Part shown: piece after piece, positions 1-8,409 of the stretch
Position numbering within the stretch: the first letter of the stretch is position 1
Layout: the number at the start of each line of letters is the position of its first letter
Source: Chryseosolibacter sp966095595
Lineage (GTDB): Bacteria; Bacteroidota; Bacteroidia; Cytophagales; Cyclobacteriaceae
Reading direction: 5' to 3'
DNA: 10,164 nucleotides
NCBI GenBank assembly: GCA_966095595.1
Contig: CBHTUB010000201.1
Span: 1 to 10,164, forward strand
Notes under the pieces: model-generated
Told to the model about the DNA's origin: nothing
Seen by the model: the letters and a program-made list of their open reading frames with translations, nothing else
Databases searched by the model: none
Translations under genes and position numbers: made by a program

Positions 1-1
1 G

Positions 2-697
2 GAGCCATTTACAATGTTGGCGGAGTACACAAAGGCAAGTCAGCCTGCGAACATTCTTTTGGTAGAGGCGCCGTCCATCTGGGGCCGCAGCCTTCGTCAA
101 TATCGCTTCGGGTTCAGCTACAATCTTCTCGAGAAGCTGGTGTGGGGCGGCAACGCAACCGGAGGCATGTGGAGTTATCAGTTTTATGGAAGCGAGACAT
201 CGCTCTTTACACCGAAATTCAACGAGCACTTCGTGAAAAGCGACCCGAATGCCAATTTCGGAGATCCCTATAACATGATCCCCCTGTTCACGGCCGAAGA
301 AGTGTTGTTCAATAGAGCTGAAGCTAACATTATGCTCGACAACTACGACGAGGCGCTGCAAGACCTCAATGACTTTGCAAGCCAGCGGATCATAGTCAAC
401 GACTTCAATGCACCATATTATGATCCCGTTGCGCACAAGCTTACAGTCGCCAAAGTGAGAAATTACTATCAGACCCTGGATACCAGGTCGGCGCTGATCT
501 CGACCGTGCTGGACTTCAAACGTGTCGAATTCATTTACGAAGGGCTGAGGTGGTTCGATATCATCCGCCACAATATTCCAGTAACACATATTTCAGATAC
601 CCACGAAGTGATCACGATAGGACCGAACGATCTGAGAAGGGTATTGCAGATACCGCAGGAAGCGCAATCGTCAGGAATAGAGCTTAACCCAAGATAA
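2..697 (+). CDS. SusD/RagB-family nutrient-binding outer membrane lipoprotein, C-terminal part
   Basis: This reading frame is open at the left edge, so the N-terminus (signal peptide, lipobox and most TPR helices) lies outside the window; about 231 codons remain. The visible part matches the SusD C-terminal region. A helix with the family's alanine/glutamate pattern (EVLFNRAEANIMLDNYDEAL, a TPR-like 'register of acquired subunits') comes first. A typical closing motif follows, FKRVEFIYEGLRWFDIIRH, equivalent to the family's 'ExxxEFxxEGxRWFDLxR'. SusD proteins sit on the cell surface as lids of the TonB-dependent SusC transporter and bind the ligand. The partner susC should lie just upstream, outside the window. 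The next gene starts 8 nt after the stop, so they are probably one operon. The ligand cannot be told from the sequence. The family call is firm. Confidence 0.93.
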   Translation, partial: EPFTMLAEYTKASQPANILLVEAPSIWGRSLRQYRFGFSYNLLEKLVWGGNATGGMWSYQFYGSETSLFTPKFNEHFVKSDPNANFGDPYNMIPLFTAEEVLFNRAEANIMLDNYDEALQDLNDFASQRIIVNDFNAPYYDPVAHKLTVAKVRNYYQTLDTRSALISTVLDFKRVEFIYEGLRWFDIIRHNIPVTHISDTHEVITIGPNDLRRVLQIPQEAQSSGIELNPR

Positions 698-705
698 ACA
701 GGCAA

Positions 706-1584
706 ATGAAAATGAGTTTTAGGAATTTGTTCAACCATTCTTACAGCAAACCTTGCTTGGTGGTCGCGTTTTGCTGTGCCTTGTTCGCCTGTTCGTCGGA
801 CGAAGAGCTGGATACTTCTTACCTGGATGAGGCTCCGCAGCCAAAAACGGAACTGGACATCTGGATAGACGAGAACTACACCATACCCTACAACATCGCC
901 GTGGACTATAAGTGGCTTCCGTTTGAAGTTGCCTATAACAAAGTGCTTGTTCCGCCTAAGGAATCACAGGTTCGCCCTGCCATGGAACTGGTGCTGAAGA
1001 CATGGATAGAGCCGTACAATGAGATCGCCGGTATAGACTTCATGAAAGAATATGCGCCCAAGCAGTTCATGCTGGTGGGCAGCCCGCAGTTCAACTCCGA
1101 TGGTACGCTGGTGCTCGGAGAAGCGGAATCCGGACGAAAGGTGACATTGTTTGTGATCAACTACTTCGACAATACCAATGTGGATCAGGTCAAGCAGATG
1201 CTTCACACGATACACCATGAGTTTGCGCACATTCTGCACCAAACCGTCCTTTATCCGCGTGAATACAAGCAGGTCACGCCGTCGGGATATACAGCGTCAT
1301 GGTATAACACCAGTGATCAGGCTGCGCTTGATCTCGGGTATATCACGCCTTATTCACGATCAAGCTCTGACGAAGATTTTGTCGAGATGATCGCGACCAT
1401 GCTTGTTGAAGGAAAAGAGGGTTTCGATGAAATCGTGGCGAACGCTTCGCCGGCCGGCCAGGCGCTATTGCGGAAGAAGGAGGCTATCGTCGTAGGATAT
1501 TTCCAGGATACCTGGCACATCGACTTCCGCGAGCTACAGCGCCTCACGGACGAAGCAATTACAAAAGCAACCTGTGGCTGTTAA
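706..1584 (+). CDS. Substrate import-associated zinc metallohydrolase lipoprotein (HExxH)
   Basis: This is a 292-residue lipoprotein. The N-terminus has a basic start, a hydrophobic stretch and a lipobox ending LFAC with the lipidated Cys at residue 29, followed by acidic SSDEE, which favours surface export in Bacteroidota. The zinc motif HEFAH lies at 171-175 inside TIHHEFAHILHQ. A conserved-looking acidic segment, SSDEDFVEMIA (about 220-230), probably supplies the third ligand. Size, lipobox, HExxH and position directly after susD match the family known as substrate import-associated zinc metallohydrolase lipoprotein (TIGR04549, near the Peptidase_Mx1 group). Members are coded beside SusC/SusD pairs, and their substrate is not established as far as I know. 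It probably trims or releases ligand at the cell surface; peptidase activity is inferred from the motif only. Second start candidate: Met3. Confidence 0.88.
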   Translation: MKMSFRNLFNHSYSKPCLVVAFCCALFACSSDEELDTSYLDEAPQPKTELDIWIDENYTIPYNIAVDYKWLPFEVAYNKVLVPPKESQVRPAMELVLKTWIEPYNEIAGIDFMKEYAPKQFMLVGSPQFNSDGTLVLGEAESGRKVTLFVINYFDNTNVDQVKQMLHTIHHEFAHILHQTVLYPREYKQVTPSGYTASWYNTSDQAALDLGYITPYSRSSSDEDFVEMIATMLVEGKEGFDEIVANASPAGQALLRKKEAIVVGYFQDTWHIDFRELQRLTDEAITKATCGC

Positions 1585-1587
1585 TCT

Positions 1588-2940
1588 ATGACCCCGAAAC
1601 GATCAGTAAGGATGAAAAAAGCGATCATATCATTTCTGTCGATCAGCGCGGTAATACTCGCCTGCGATCAGAATACAGAAATCAGCAAAATGGGAGACCC
1701 CGATGAACGACTTGACGCAGTGTTGCAGGAGTATCGGGATAAGCTGACCACAAGCACGCACGGATGGAAAGCGTTCCTTTATCCGGGTGAGGGTGGGGGA
1801 TTCAACTTCTATATGCAATTCAGCTCCGAAGGACGTGTGAGCATGATGGGCGACATCGTCGAAGAGACCGCGACTACGCCATTTGAAAGCTCGTTCCGCC
1901 TGGATGCATTTCAGAGACCATCACTGGTATTCGATACCTACTCGTACATTCATCGGCTGTCTGACCCCGATCCCGATGTAAACGGCGGGATCCTCGGTGT
2001 CGGGTTTGTGTCCGACTTTGAGTTCTCATTCGACCCGTCGCAAAACGGTGCCGATACGATCAGGCTTACAGGAAATCAGCACGGAAGCGAGTTGATCCTT
2101 GTCCGCGCGACACAAAAGGACGGCGAACTGTACCGGGCAGGAAAGCTGAACACCGTAATGAAGGAGATCAAGGACTACCAGAAAGCGAACGCCTATCTCT
2201 TTCTCATCACCGAGGACCATAGGAAAACAGCCGTTATCCTCAACTCTTTCAGCCGTGAGGTGACCCTTGTCGAAGACAACGAGGGTGAGATCGATGTGAC
2301 ATCATCGCGATTCAGCTTTACGACGGAAGGAATATTGTTGCACGATTATCTCTCGTTTCGTGGTCTGCAGTTCCGCGAGGTTTACCTGGATGCCGTCAAC
2401 GATAAAATGTACCTGCTCACCGACGAGGACGAGCGCATCGATATCAAGTCACTCGAGACACCGGTGTTTCCAATGCATAAACTGGTGGGTATCGATTTTC
2501 TCACAATTACGCTGGAGCCCGATCCGGTGAATTCACCCGGATGGTCGTCGTCCTTTCGCAGCCAGTGGATTCACATCGACGATGCACTGGAAGATTGCTG
2601 CAATTTCCGCCTGAGCGATATCCAGTTCATTTTCAATTATAAAGAGAAGAAGATGGACATCAATATATATGTCTTCAATACGGGATCAGGATACTCATAC
2701 CGCCTCAGGTATCCATATACGTATACGAAAACCTGGGATGGCGTCTTCACGATAACGCCAAGCGAAACGGAATCACCGAACTATAACGGACAATATTTCA
2801 AGCCACTCCTGACGGGGTTTCTCGATGAGTTTGACGGAAAGAAGTTCACTATGGAGTATCTCCCGACAGAGACGGGTTATGTTGGTCAGATGAAGGGTCG
2901 GGATAATCCATACTTCTATTACGCAGGAAAATTACTATGA
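1588..2940 (+). CDS. DUF4302 domain-containing surface lipoprotein (copy 1)
   Basis: This is a 450-residue lipoprotein starting 3 nt after the previous stop. From the first ATG the lipobox is VILAC with Cys26. The in-frame ATG at 1612 (MKKAIISFLS...) gives a more typical signal peptide and follows an AAGG run, so it may be the true start. The body matches DUF4302 (PF14135): an 'Lxx..GWKAFLYP' segment with Gly59-Trp60, a glycine-rich strand GGGFNFYMQF, and the signature PSLVFDTYSYIHRLSDPDPD at 111-130. The C-terminal half carries PGWSSSFRSQW (from 317) and YPYTYTKTWDG (375-385), both repeated in the next gene. DUF4302 lipoproteins are common next to SusC/SusD and zinc-metallohydrolase genes; the molecular function is unknown. 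A role as an accessory ligand-binding or scaffold lipoprotein of the import complex is inferred from context. Confidence 0.88.
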   Translation: MTPKRSVRMKKAIISFLSISAVILACDQNTEISKMGDPDERLDAVLQEYRDKLTTSTHGWKAFLYPGEGGGFNFYMQFSSEGRVSMMGDIVEETATTPFESSFRLDAFQRPSLVFDTYSYIHRLSDPDPDVNGGILGVGFVSDFEFSFDPSQNGADTIRLTGNQHGSELILVRATQKDGELYRAGKLNTVMKEIKDYQKANAYLFLITEDHRKTAVILNSFSREVTLVEDNEGEIDVTSSRFSFTTEGILLHDYLSFRGLQFREVYLDAVNDKMYLLTDEDERIDIKSLETPVFPMHKLVGIDFLTITLEPDPVNSPGWSSSFRSQWIHIDDALEDCCNFRLSDIQFIFNYKEKKMDINIYVFNTGSGYSYRLRYPYTYTKTWDGVFTITPSETESPNYNGQYFKPLLTGFLDEFDGKKFTMEYLPTETGYVGQMKGRDNPYFYYAGKLL

Positions 2941-2953
2941 TAATACGACGACG

Positions 2954-4309
2954 ATGAGAGTAAGAACAATGCAATACAAACGGAGGAAAAACACACTGGT
3001 GCTCGTCTTCCTTGTGCTTATTACGCTGATCCTTGCCATAATGGTAGGTTGTTCGGGAGAGGAGGATTTCAGCTATCCCGTGGTATCATCGCATGAGGAT
3101 GCGAATGTGTTATTGTCCGCCTACGCGCATGACCTTAAAGAACCGGCAAACGGATGGGAGGCGATACTTGCACGAAGTGAAGGAAAGGTGTACAGACTTC
3201 ACATGACCTTTGCCGATCAGGATGTGAGGATGCTGGCAGACGTAGACACTATTTCCGCGATCGAGTCATTGGCAAGTGCATACAGCATGGTAGTGAAGAA
3301 CGGGAAGCCAGCGATCGAATTCGGTGCTGGATCATATCTCGACTGGATGACGAATCCTGATGACGCCGATGGAGTCGACAAGGAATATACCATCACGGGA
3401 AGAACGGAAAATGAGATTCATCTCCGGGGTAATTTGCTCGGCGACCTGCTCATCCTTCGTGTTGCATCGGCGGATTTCGAGGTGAAGTTTGAAGAGGGGG
3501 CCGTCAAGCAGTCGATCAAAGGTATTAAAGGTTATTTGCCAACGGTGCGACTGCTTTACTTCGAGCCGGAACCGGGAAAGAAGATCCAATTCGTCATTCA
3601 ATCCGGTTTGCGTTCGACGTACTTCATCTACGTCGAGAATGAGAAGGCAGAATTTTTTGGAAGCGATTACACTTACACTTTCGAGGGAGTAGAGTTAGCC
3701 AACACAACCACGATTCATGGTGTCGATATGCATCATATCGATTTTGATCCGGAGTTGAATAAGCTGTACGTCATGTACAATGGTGCCCGCCTCTACGCTG
3801 CCGAATCGCCGACACCTGTTATTCCACTTCATTATTTGTTGGGCAATGAGTTCCCTGCAGGTATCCTGCTCGTAGCCGAATGGCTGCAGAAACAACCTGG
3901 CTGGTCGTACAAATTCAGGGAGCAATGGACACTCACCGATTTCGACCTGGACGAAAATGAATTCGGCGTTGGCCTGATCTTAATCGACATCGATATCAAC
4001 CCTGATAACGACAAGATGACGCTCAACCTTTATACGATGGACAACTATGGAAGAGTAAAACGGGGAGAATTTCCATACACCTACACCAAGACTATCGATG
4101 GCATTTTTGATTTCGAGCCTCAGGAGATCGACACGAGCACACCGGCTGGGCAATACGCAGCAGACCACAAGGTGGCCATGGGACGTATGCTCAACATCAT
4201 CAATAATTACACTTACTCGATAGACTTCTACGACTATTTCGGCGAGCTGTTGCCGCAATATCAGAGCCAGGAAGATATTGAAATGTATTTCACGGGTTCA
4301 TTCGACTGA
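2954..4309 (+). CDS. DUF4302-like surface lipoprotein (copy 2, diverged paralogue)
   Basis: This 451-residue lipoprotein starts 13 nt after copy 1. The N-terminus is strongly basic (MRVRTMQYKRRKN), then a long hydrophobic helix and the lipobox MVGC with Cys33, followed by SGEED. Met6 is an alternative start. It is colinear with copy 1. The early segment EPANGWEAIL matches the GWKAF region, the PGWSYKFREQW motif begins at 315 against 317, and FPYTYTKTIDG at 373 corresponds to 375. The family signature is eroded: the copy 1 FDTYSYIHRLSDPDPD reads FGAGSYLDWMTNPDDADG here. This points to an old tandem duplication with divergence, perhaps a second ligand or a structural role. Paralogy is clear from the shared motifs and equal length; DUF4302 membership is likely but weaker than for copy 1. 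Confidence 0.8.
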   Translation: MRVRTMQYKRRKNTLVLVFLVLITLILAIMVGCSGEEDFSYPVVSSHEDANVLLSAYAHDLKEPANGWEAILARSEGKVYRLHMTFADQDVRMLADVDTISAIESLASAYSMVVKNGKPAIEFGAGSYLDWMTNPDDADGVDKEYTITGRTENEIHLRGNLLGDLLILRVASADFEVKFEEGAVKQSIKGIKGYLPTVRLLYFEPEPGKKIQFVIQSGLRSTYFIYVENEKAEFFGSDYTYTFEGVELANTTTIHGVDMHHIDFDPELNKLYVMYNGARLYAAESPTPVIPLHYLLGNEFPAGILLVAEWLQKQPGWSYKFREQWTLTDFDLDENEFGVGLILIDIDINPDNDKMTLNLYTMDNYGRVKRGEFPYTYTKTIDGIFDFEPQEIDTSTPAGQYAADHKVAMGRMLNIINNYTYSIDFYDYFGELLPQYQSQEDIEMYFTGSFD

Positions 4310-4317
4310 TAGGATTT

Positions 4318-7113
4318 ATGATGATCACACATTTACTGTCTATGAAAAAATACCTTTTGTTCTCGCTGCTGGTTACCTTGTCTGCAATCAGTCATGCACA
4401 GGATCCATTCTGGGCTCCCGTAGAAGGTCCCTACTCGGACTCCTATTGGGCGTCCAAAATAATGTCGGACGGGACATACTATGTGGGCTCCGGTAGCGGG
4501 AGGATATTGCGGAAGCTGCCAGGTGAAAATATCTGGAGACTCGTGGCAACGACCCCGGACAATCAAACCGTGCTGTCGTTTGCCGAGTACGATGGCTGGA
4601 CTTTAGCTGGTGATGGACAGGGCGCTGTGCTGGTCAGCAGGGACAATTTTGAAACGTGGACACTTGCATCGCGCGGACTCCCGTTCGGCTCTCAGGTCAG
4701 GTCGATGTTTACCGCCAGCGATGGTTTTTACCTCGGCACCAGCAACGGAATTTATAAGTACGTCTATGATGCCGTTAACGACTTGCCGAGTTGGGAAGCG
4801 ACTTCATTCGACACGTCTCGGGGAAAGTTCGTCTTTTCTATGGCGGAGGATGCATCAGGAAAGCGATACGCGGGATGCTCAGGACTTTATAGTTCGGCTG
4901 ATAATGGCGTAACATGGGAGCCTGCGGGACTCAACGTTACCTTTCCCGCCATCTTCAGCATCGCTACGCGTGGCAACGACATTTACATTGGAACATCATA
5001 CGGCGTCTACGTTCACTATGAGACGTCGCCTCCAGGTGAATGGACAACGCTTGCGAGATACATTACCAAAGAAAGCTTCAGCGTAAGAAGTGTTGCGGTC
5101 ATCGGTTCCCGCACATACATCAGCGTGACAGGTGTGGGCTGCTATTATTCCGATGACGACGAAAATTGGGTTGCGCTGCCCTATGTGGATGCACGGGCGG
5201 GGTTCAACGCCGATAATGATAATGGTCTCCTCATGGTGGCCACCGACGATGGTGTGTGGACTTCTCCAATCGATGCGCCGGAAAATAATGTGGTGAGAAT
5301 CGGTGCGCCCGAAAACATTACCATGCTCACCTCCGTCAGATCGAAGATATTTGCTGCTGCCAGAGCCCGCACACTTTACAAGTCCGAATCGCCGCGCGAT
5401 GATAAGAACTGGACCAAGGCTTTCAAAGTGTACACCGAGGGCTCGGTCAGATGTTATACCGAGCGACAGGACGGCAATAAGTATATCAACCTTACGGGGT
5501 CTGCTACGGGAGCCCTGCTGTTCGGGTTTACCATATTCCCCGACCAAAATGGCTACGATGCAATCCCGTTCCCTTCGGAAGTACGGATGTTGAACCAGTT
5601 CTATGCGACCGAAAACGATTCGTTGCTCGTCGCGACAAATGCGGGCGTATATTATTTCAATACGACGACATTCGAGATCAAACGCCTTTCCAGGATTACG
5701 TTTACCGGTACGGAGGTATATCATATCTCTGAAGATTCGGAGGGAAATTTGTACGCAGCGACGCCTGTCGGTTTTTACGTTTCGATGGATGATGGAAAGA
5801 CCTGGACCGTGTCGAAGCTGACGGACACCAGGATCAACAAGGTCTTCCTGATCGGGCCGGGTGAAGGCTACGCAGCATCGGATAAAGGTTTGTACTACTT
5901 CTCCGATCTGACCAGCGACCCCGTCGAGGTGCCGGGATTTTCGACAGTGGTCGACATTGCACAGGATGGCTTCGGTCAGTTGTATATTATCGATGACAAA
6001 ACTGTTTATCAGGCCGCAGATAAAAATGCCGAATGGGTCGATGTTACAGGCAATCTCAGGGGATTGATGCCGCGTGCATTGTGCAGGGTCGAGAACTACG
6101 TCTACATCGCTACAGATGGAGGACTATTCAAACATAAATTTGCCGAGTACGCTGCGATCGAATTATCCGGACTCGGATTTTTTACATACGATGGTACACA
6201 AAAGACTGCGACTGCCACAACAGATCCTTCAGGCCTGGGTGTAAACATTACGTACAACAAAATGCCTGCTGTGCCAATGACGCCGGGTACATATAAAGTC
6301 AAGGCAGTGGTTAATGATGGCGTGTACTTCGGGGAAGCATTCGGGAAGATCACCATTGGTGGTATTCCCGCCCAGGTACAGATCGTATCGACCGATTTCG
6401 TCATTTACGATGGTGCCCAGCATGGCGCGGCCGCGACCACAGATCCGTCAGGTTTGAACGTGGCGATCACTTACAATAATTCACCTGTCGTACCCGTGAA
6501 CGCGGGTAGCTATGTCGTGAGAGCGATAATTACAGGAGAGAATTACGCAGGGTCTGCATACGATACGATCGTGATCGACAAGGCTCAGCAACACATCACG
6601 CTGGAAGAGCTTCCCGATGATGTCCTGAGTTCAGATGGACCGTTCACGCTCACCGCGACTTCGAGCGTGGGGTTACCGGTGACATTCAGCGTCGAAGGTC
6701 CTGCGATGATTAACGGGAACGTGCTCACAATGACGGGAGGAGAAGGTGAGGTGATCCTCACTGCCGTGCAGGATGGTAATAACAACTATTATTCGGCGAA
6801 CACCGTGATGCACCGCATGCGTGTATGGACGGGAACGATAACCGAAACCGAGTCGGACGTGGAGAGGTCGCTGACCGTTTATCCGGTTCCATCGCATGGG
6901 GATCAGATCACCATCGCGCATAAGAACGGCACGATCGCTTCCATCACGGTTGTCGACATTGCGGGCAAGTCTTTTGGAGACAAGCTGACATTCGAACATC
7001 CGGTTTCCATTGTCAAAATTCCGACGTCACAATATCCGGCGGGAACACATGTGCTCGTCATAGAGACGGGTAAGCACGAACGCATTTACCGCCGGATCGA
7101 GATCATGAAATAA
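4318..7113 (+). CDS. Secreted Asp-box beta-propeller / MBG-repeat protein with T9SS C-terminal sorting domain
   Basis: This 931-residue protein has a Sec signal peptide ending SHA-QD. The first ATG (4318) adds 8 residues before MKKYLLFSLL, so the start at 4342 is the better candidate. The first ~600 residues look like one or more sialidase/Ycf48-type beta-propellers. Asp-box (BNR) motifs are SRDNFETW (107-114), SADNGVTW (193-200), SDDDENW (278-284) and SMDDGKTW (489-496), with 'GxYxG(T/S)xxGxY' strand patterns between them. No sialidase catalytic arginine set was recognised, so it is probably a binding protein and not an enzyme. Two MBG-type beta domains follow (about 614-686 and 687-759). 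After a further beta segment comes an ~80-residue tail from LTVYPVPS (852 on) ending ERIYRRIEIMK, typical of T9SS type A sorting domains. It should be exported by T9SS and held at, or released from, the surface. It is co-directional with the SusD locus, 8 nt after the previous gene. Confidence 0.85.
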   Translation: MMITHLLSMKKYLLFSLLVTLSAISHAQDPFWAPVEGPYSDSYWASKIMSDGTYYVGSGSGRILRKLPGENIWRLVATTPDNQTVLSFAEYDGWTLAGDGQGAVLVSRDNFETWTLASRGLPFGSQVRSMFTASDGFYLGTSNGIYKYVYDAVNDLPSWEATSFDTSRGKFVFSMAEDASGKRYAGCSGLYSSADNGVTWEPAGLNVTFPAIFSIATRGNDIYIGTSYGVYVHYETSPPGEWTTLARYITKESFSVRSVAVIGSRTYISVTGVGCYYSDDDENWVALPYVDARAGFNADNDNGLLMVATDDGVWTSPIDAPENNVVRIGAPENITMLTSVRSKIFAAARARTLYKSESPRDDKNWTKAFKVYTEGSVRCYTERQDGNKYINLTGSATGALLFGFTIFPDQNGYDAIPFPSEVRMLNQFYATENDSLLVATNAGVYYFNTTTFEIKRLSRITFTGTEVYHISEDSEGNLYAATPVGFYVSMDDGKTWTVSKLTDTRINKVFLIGPGEGYAASDKGLYYFSDLTSDPVEVPGFSTVVDIAQDGFGQLYIIDDKTVYQAADKNAEWVDVTGNLRGLMPRALCRVENYVYIATDGGLFKHKFAEYAAIELSGLGFFTYDGTQKTATATTDPSGLGVNITYNKMPAVPMTPGTYKVKAVVNDGVYFGEAFGKITIGGIPAQVQIVSTDFVIYDGAQHGAAATTDPSGLNVAITYNNSPVVPVNAGSYVVRAIITGENYAGSAYDTIVIDKAQQHITLEELPDDVLSSDGPFTLTATSSVGLPVTFSVEGPAMINGNVLTMTGGEGEVILTAVQDGNNNYYSANTVMHRMRVWTGTITETESDVERSLTVYPVPSHGDQITIAHKNGTIASITVVDIAGKSFGDKLTFEHPVSIVKIPTSQYPAGTHVLVIETGKHERIYRRIEIMK
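6157..6594 (+). repeat. Two tandem MBG-domain repeats, 219-nt period
   Basis: Two in-frame units of 73 codons lie within the propeller protein, 6157-6375 and 6376-6594; the domain edges are approximate. Each has a YDG motif (Tyr624 and Tyr697), then TTDPSGL, an 'ITYNxxPxVP' strand, an 'xAGxY / TPGTY' turn and a final 'ITI/IVI' strand. The matching ACAGATCC starts at 6220 and 6439, exactly 219 nt apart. This is the pattern of MBG (mucin-binding-glycoprotein-like) beta domains, which usually act as stalks in large bacterial surface proteins. Confidence 0.75.
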
Positions 7114-7158
7114 CCTTTTTAATAAACCTAATCGATAACCAAAACAGATAATCTGCTT

Positions 7159-8235
7159 ATGAAAAAGCTGCTTTACTTTTTATTTTTTAGTTCCGTGCTC
7201 GTCATGAGTGCATGTTCGGGAGATGATGGTGCCATAGGTCCCCAGGGAGATCCCGGTGAAAATGGCGCGCCCGGTGAAAAAGGAGACCAGGGAGATCAGG
7301 GAGCTCCGGGTGAACAGGGAATCCCCGGAGATTATTCTTCCAAAATGGGCTACTTCGAGGGAACCGTAACGGGCCATCGTCAGGACGGAACTGCATTTTC
7401 AGAACCTTTCAAATTCGAGTTTGCGTATGGGGTCGACAAGTACAACGGCGTAGATCTGCATCTTAATCGTTTTGAGACATTGACAGGCGCTGTGGCTTAC
7501 GGCTTGTCGGGATATTCGGCAAATGTTGAGAGAGGTTTCGCAATGTTGTCGACGTTTGTCGATGGCGATGCCTGGGAACCCTATGGCTTCGACTTCGGCT
7601 TCATGAAAGAGCTCAATTCCACAACGTTATTCGAATTGCGGGCGCGTCCGTATGTCGAAGATGTGAACTACGACCGGGTGATCGAACTGTCACCGGAGAT
7701 GAATGGTATCTATAAGTTTCCGATCAACCAGCCCGGCAACATCATTTACTTCGAGGCTGATACCGATGCCGATGCCGTAACGGATGCCTGGACTTTCCAG
7801 ATCAATTCCAGTGACAACATCGCGTACTACAGCATGGCTACCGGTGAACTTCTTTATGTGCAGACACCGGAAGGCAACCTGACTACCGGCGAACTGTTCG
7901 AGAAGTACAACGACATCAAGTTTGTGGAGGATGCGACCTTGCGCCAGCATGTCTTCGTAAAGACAGCAGACGAATCTCCTGCGTGGGAATTTGTCGAGTC
8001 AGTTCCAGCCGATGAGATCGCCATCACAAACTTCGTCAATCAGGACGGTGTGGTTTCCTTTGATTTCAACATTACCATCAGCAAGTATCGCGGCTACCTG
8101 ATGAGCAGGGGCTTTATGGGCGGATGGGTTGCGAACGGTAACAATACTACACGTCACGATCTGACGATCACAGGCAAGTTTAGCTCCGGAGGTAAGGTTT
8201 ATGAATCGACCGTGGGCCGAAAGGGTGTAAACTAG
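7159..8235 (+). CDS. Collagen-like repeat lipoprotein, hypothetical C-terminal domain
   Basis: This is a 358-residue lipoprotein with the signal peptide MKKLLYFLFFSSVLVMSAC, lipobox MSAC and Cys19. A run of 13 uninterrupted Gly-Xaa-Yaa triplets follows immediately at residues 21-59 (GDD GAI GPQ GDP GEN GAP and so on), rich in GEK, GDQ and GAP. These are features of bacterial collagen-like triple helices. The remaining ~300 residues look beta-rich and extracellular (many aromatic and Asp/Asn residues, for example EADTDADAVTDAW), but I recognise no family. A short triple helix right after the lipid anchor would make a trimeric stalk carrying the C-terminal domains off the membrane; this is inferred. 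It lies 45 nt after the T9SS protein with no clear promoter or terminator between, so it is probably the last gene of the operon. Confidence 0.85.
   Translation: MKKLLYFLFFSSVLVMSACSGDDGAIGPQGDPGENGAPGEKGDQGDQGAPGEQGIPGDYSSKMGYFEGTVTGHRQDGTAFSEPFKFEFAYGVDKYNGVDLHLNRFETLTGAVAYGLSGYSANVERGFAMLSTFVDGDAWEPYGFDFGFMKELNSTTLFELRARPYVEDVNYDRVIELSPEMNGIYKFPINQPGNIIYFEADTDADAVTDAWTFQINSSDNIAYYSMATGELLYVQTPEGNLTTGELFEKYNDIKFVEDATLRQHVFVKTADESPAWEFVESVPADEIAITNFVNQDGVVSFDFNITISKYRGYLMSRGFMGGWVANGNNTTRHDLTITGKFSSGGKVYESTVGRKGVN
7219..7335 (+). repeat. Collagen-like Gly-X-Y segment (13 triplets)
   Basis: Codons 21-59 of the lipoprotein read Gly at every third position without a break. Yaa positions include Pro (GDP, GAP, GIP) and charged residues (GEK). 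Interruptions are absent and the segment ends at GDYSSK. Confidence 0.85.
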
Positions 8236-8320
8236 TGTTGATTGGGGGAGGTGCGAAGATAAGTTTGAACCGGCGGCGGCTTGGTTGTTTTACAAAAAAA
8301 CCGGAATTTTGAATGAAATG

Positions 8321-8351
8321 TTTGCCTGGTTCGAATCTTAAATTATTTTTG
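8321..8351 (+). promoter_or_regulatory. Bacteroidota-type promoter for the tRNA-Thr transcript
   Basis: A TTTG (-33 element) at 8321-8324 is followed after 19 bp by TATTTTTG at 8344-8351, which fits the Bacteroidota -7 consensus TAnnTTTG at every fixed position. Transcription would start near 8357-8359, just where a hairpin begins. No comparable promoter was seen between the two degenerate tRNA units and the intact tRNA, so all three probably share this one. The 85 bases before it, back to the collagen-like gene, show no clear feature. Confidence 0.65.
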
Positions 8352-8358
8352 CACCTCC

Positions 8359-8400
8359 ATTTGGGAATCAGAGCGCGAAAGTGCGGAAGATTTGCCAAAT
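8359..8400 (+). ncRNA. 5' leader hairpin with GAAA tetraloop
   Basis: Bases 8359-8369 (ATTTGGGAATC) pair with 8389-8400, giving 11 pairs including one G-U and leaving only G8394 bulged. After an asymmetric internal loop (AGA against GGAA), GCGC (8373-8376) pairs with GTGC (8381-8384), closed by a GAAA loop at 8377-8380. The hairpin sits at the predicted 5' end of the transcript. Function is unknown; it may stabilise the 5' end or be a regulatory RNA element. The pairing was done by eye, with no energy calculation. Confidence 0.5.
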
Positions 8401-8409
8401 TGAGGGAAA

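Noticed and set aside
4996..5724. Long reverse-strand open frame (242 codons) opposite the propeller gene
   Set aside because: It is a shadow of the well-supported forward gene: the translation has no recognisable domain and is rich in Arg/His/Ile as expected for a complementary frame.
4318..7113. Active sialidase
   Set aside because: Asp boxes are present, but the catalytic arginine triad, FRIP motif and Tyr/Glu pair were not recognised; Asp boxes alone occur in many non-enzymatic propellers.
8281..8303. GGTTGTTTT / AAAAAAACC inverted repeat as terminator of the SusD-type operon
   Set aside because: The stem is A/T-rich with a mismatch, the loop is too small at full length, and there is no proper T run after it. 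I see no clear terminator for the operon.
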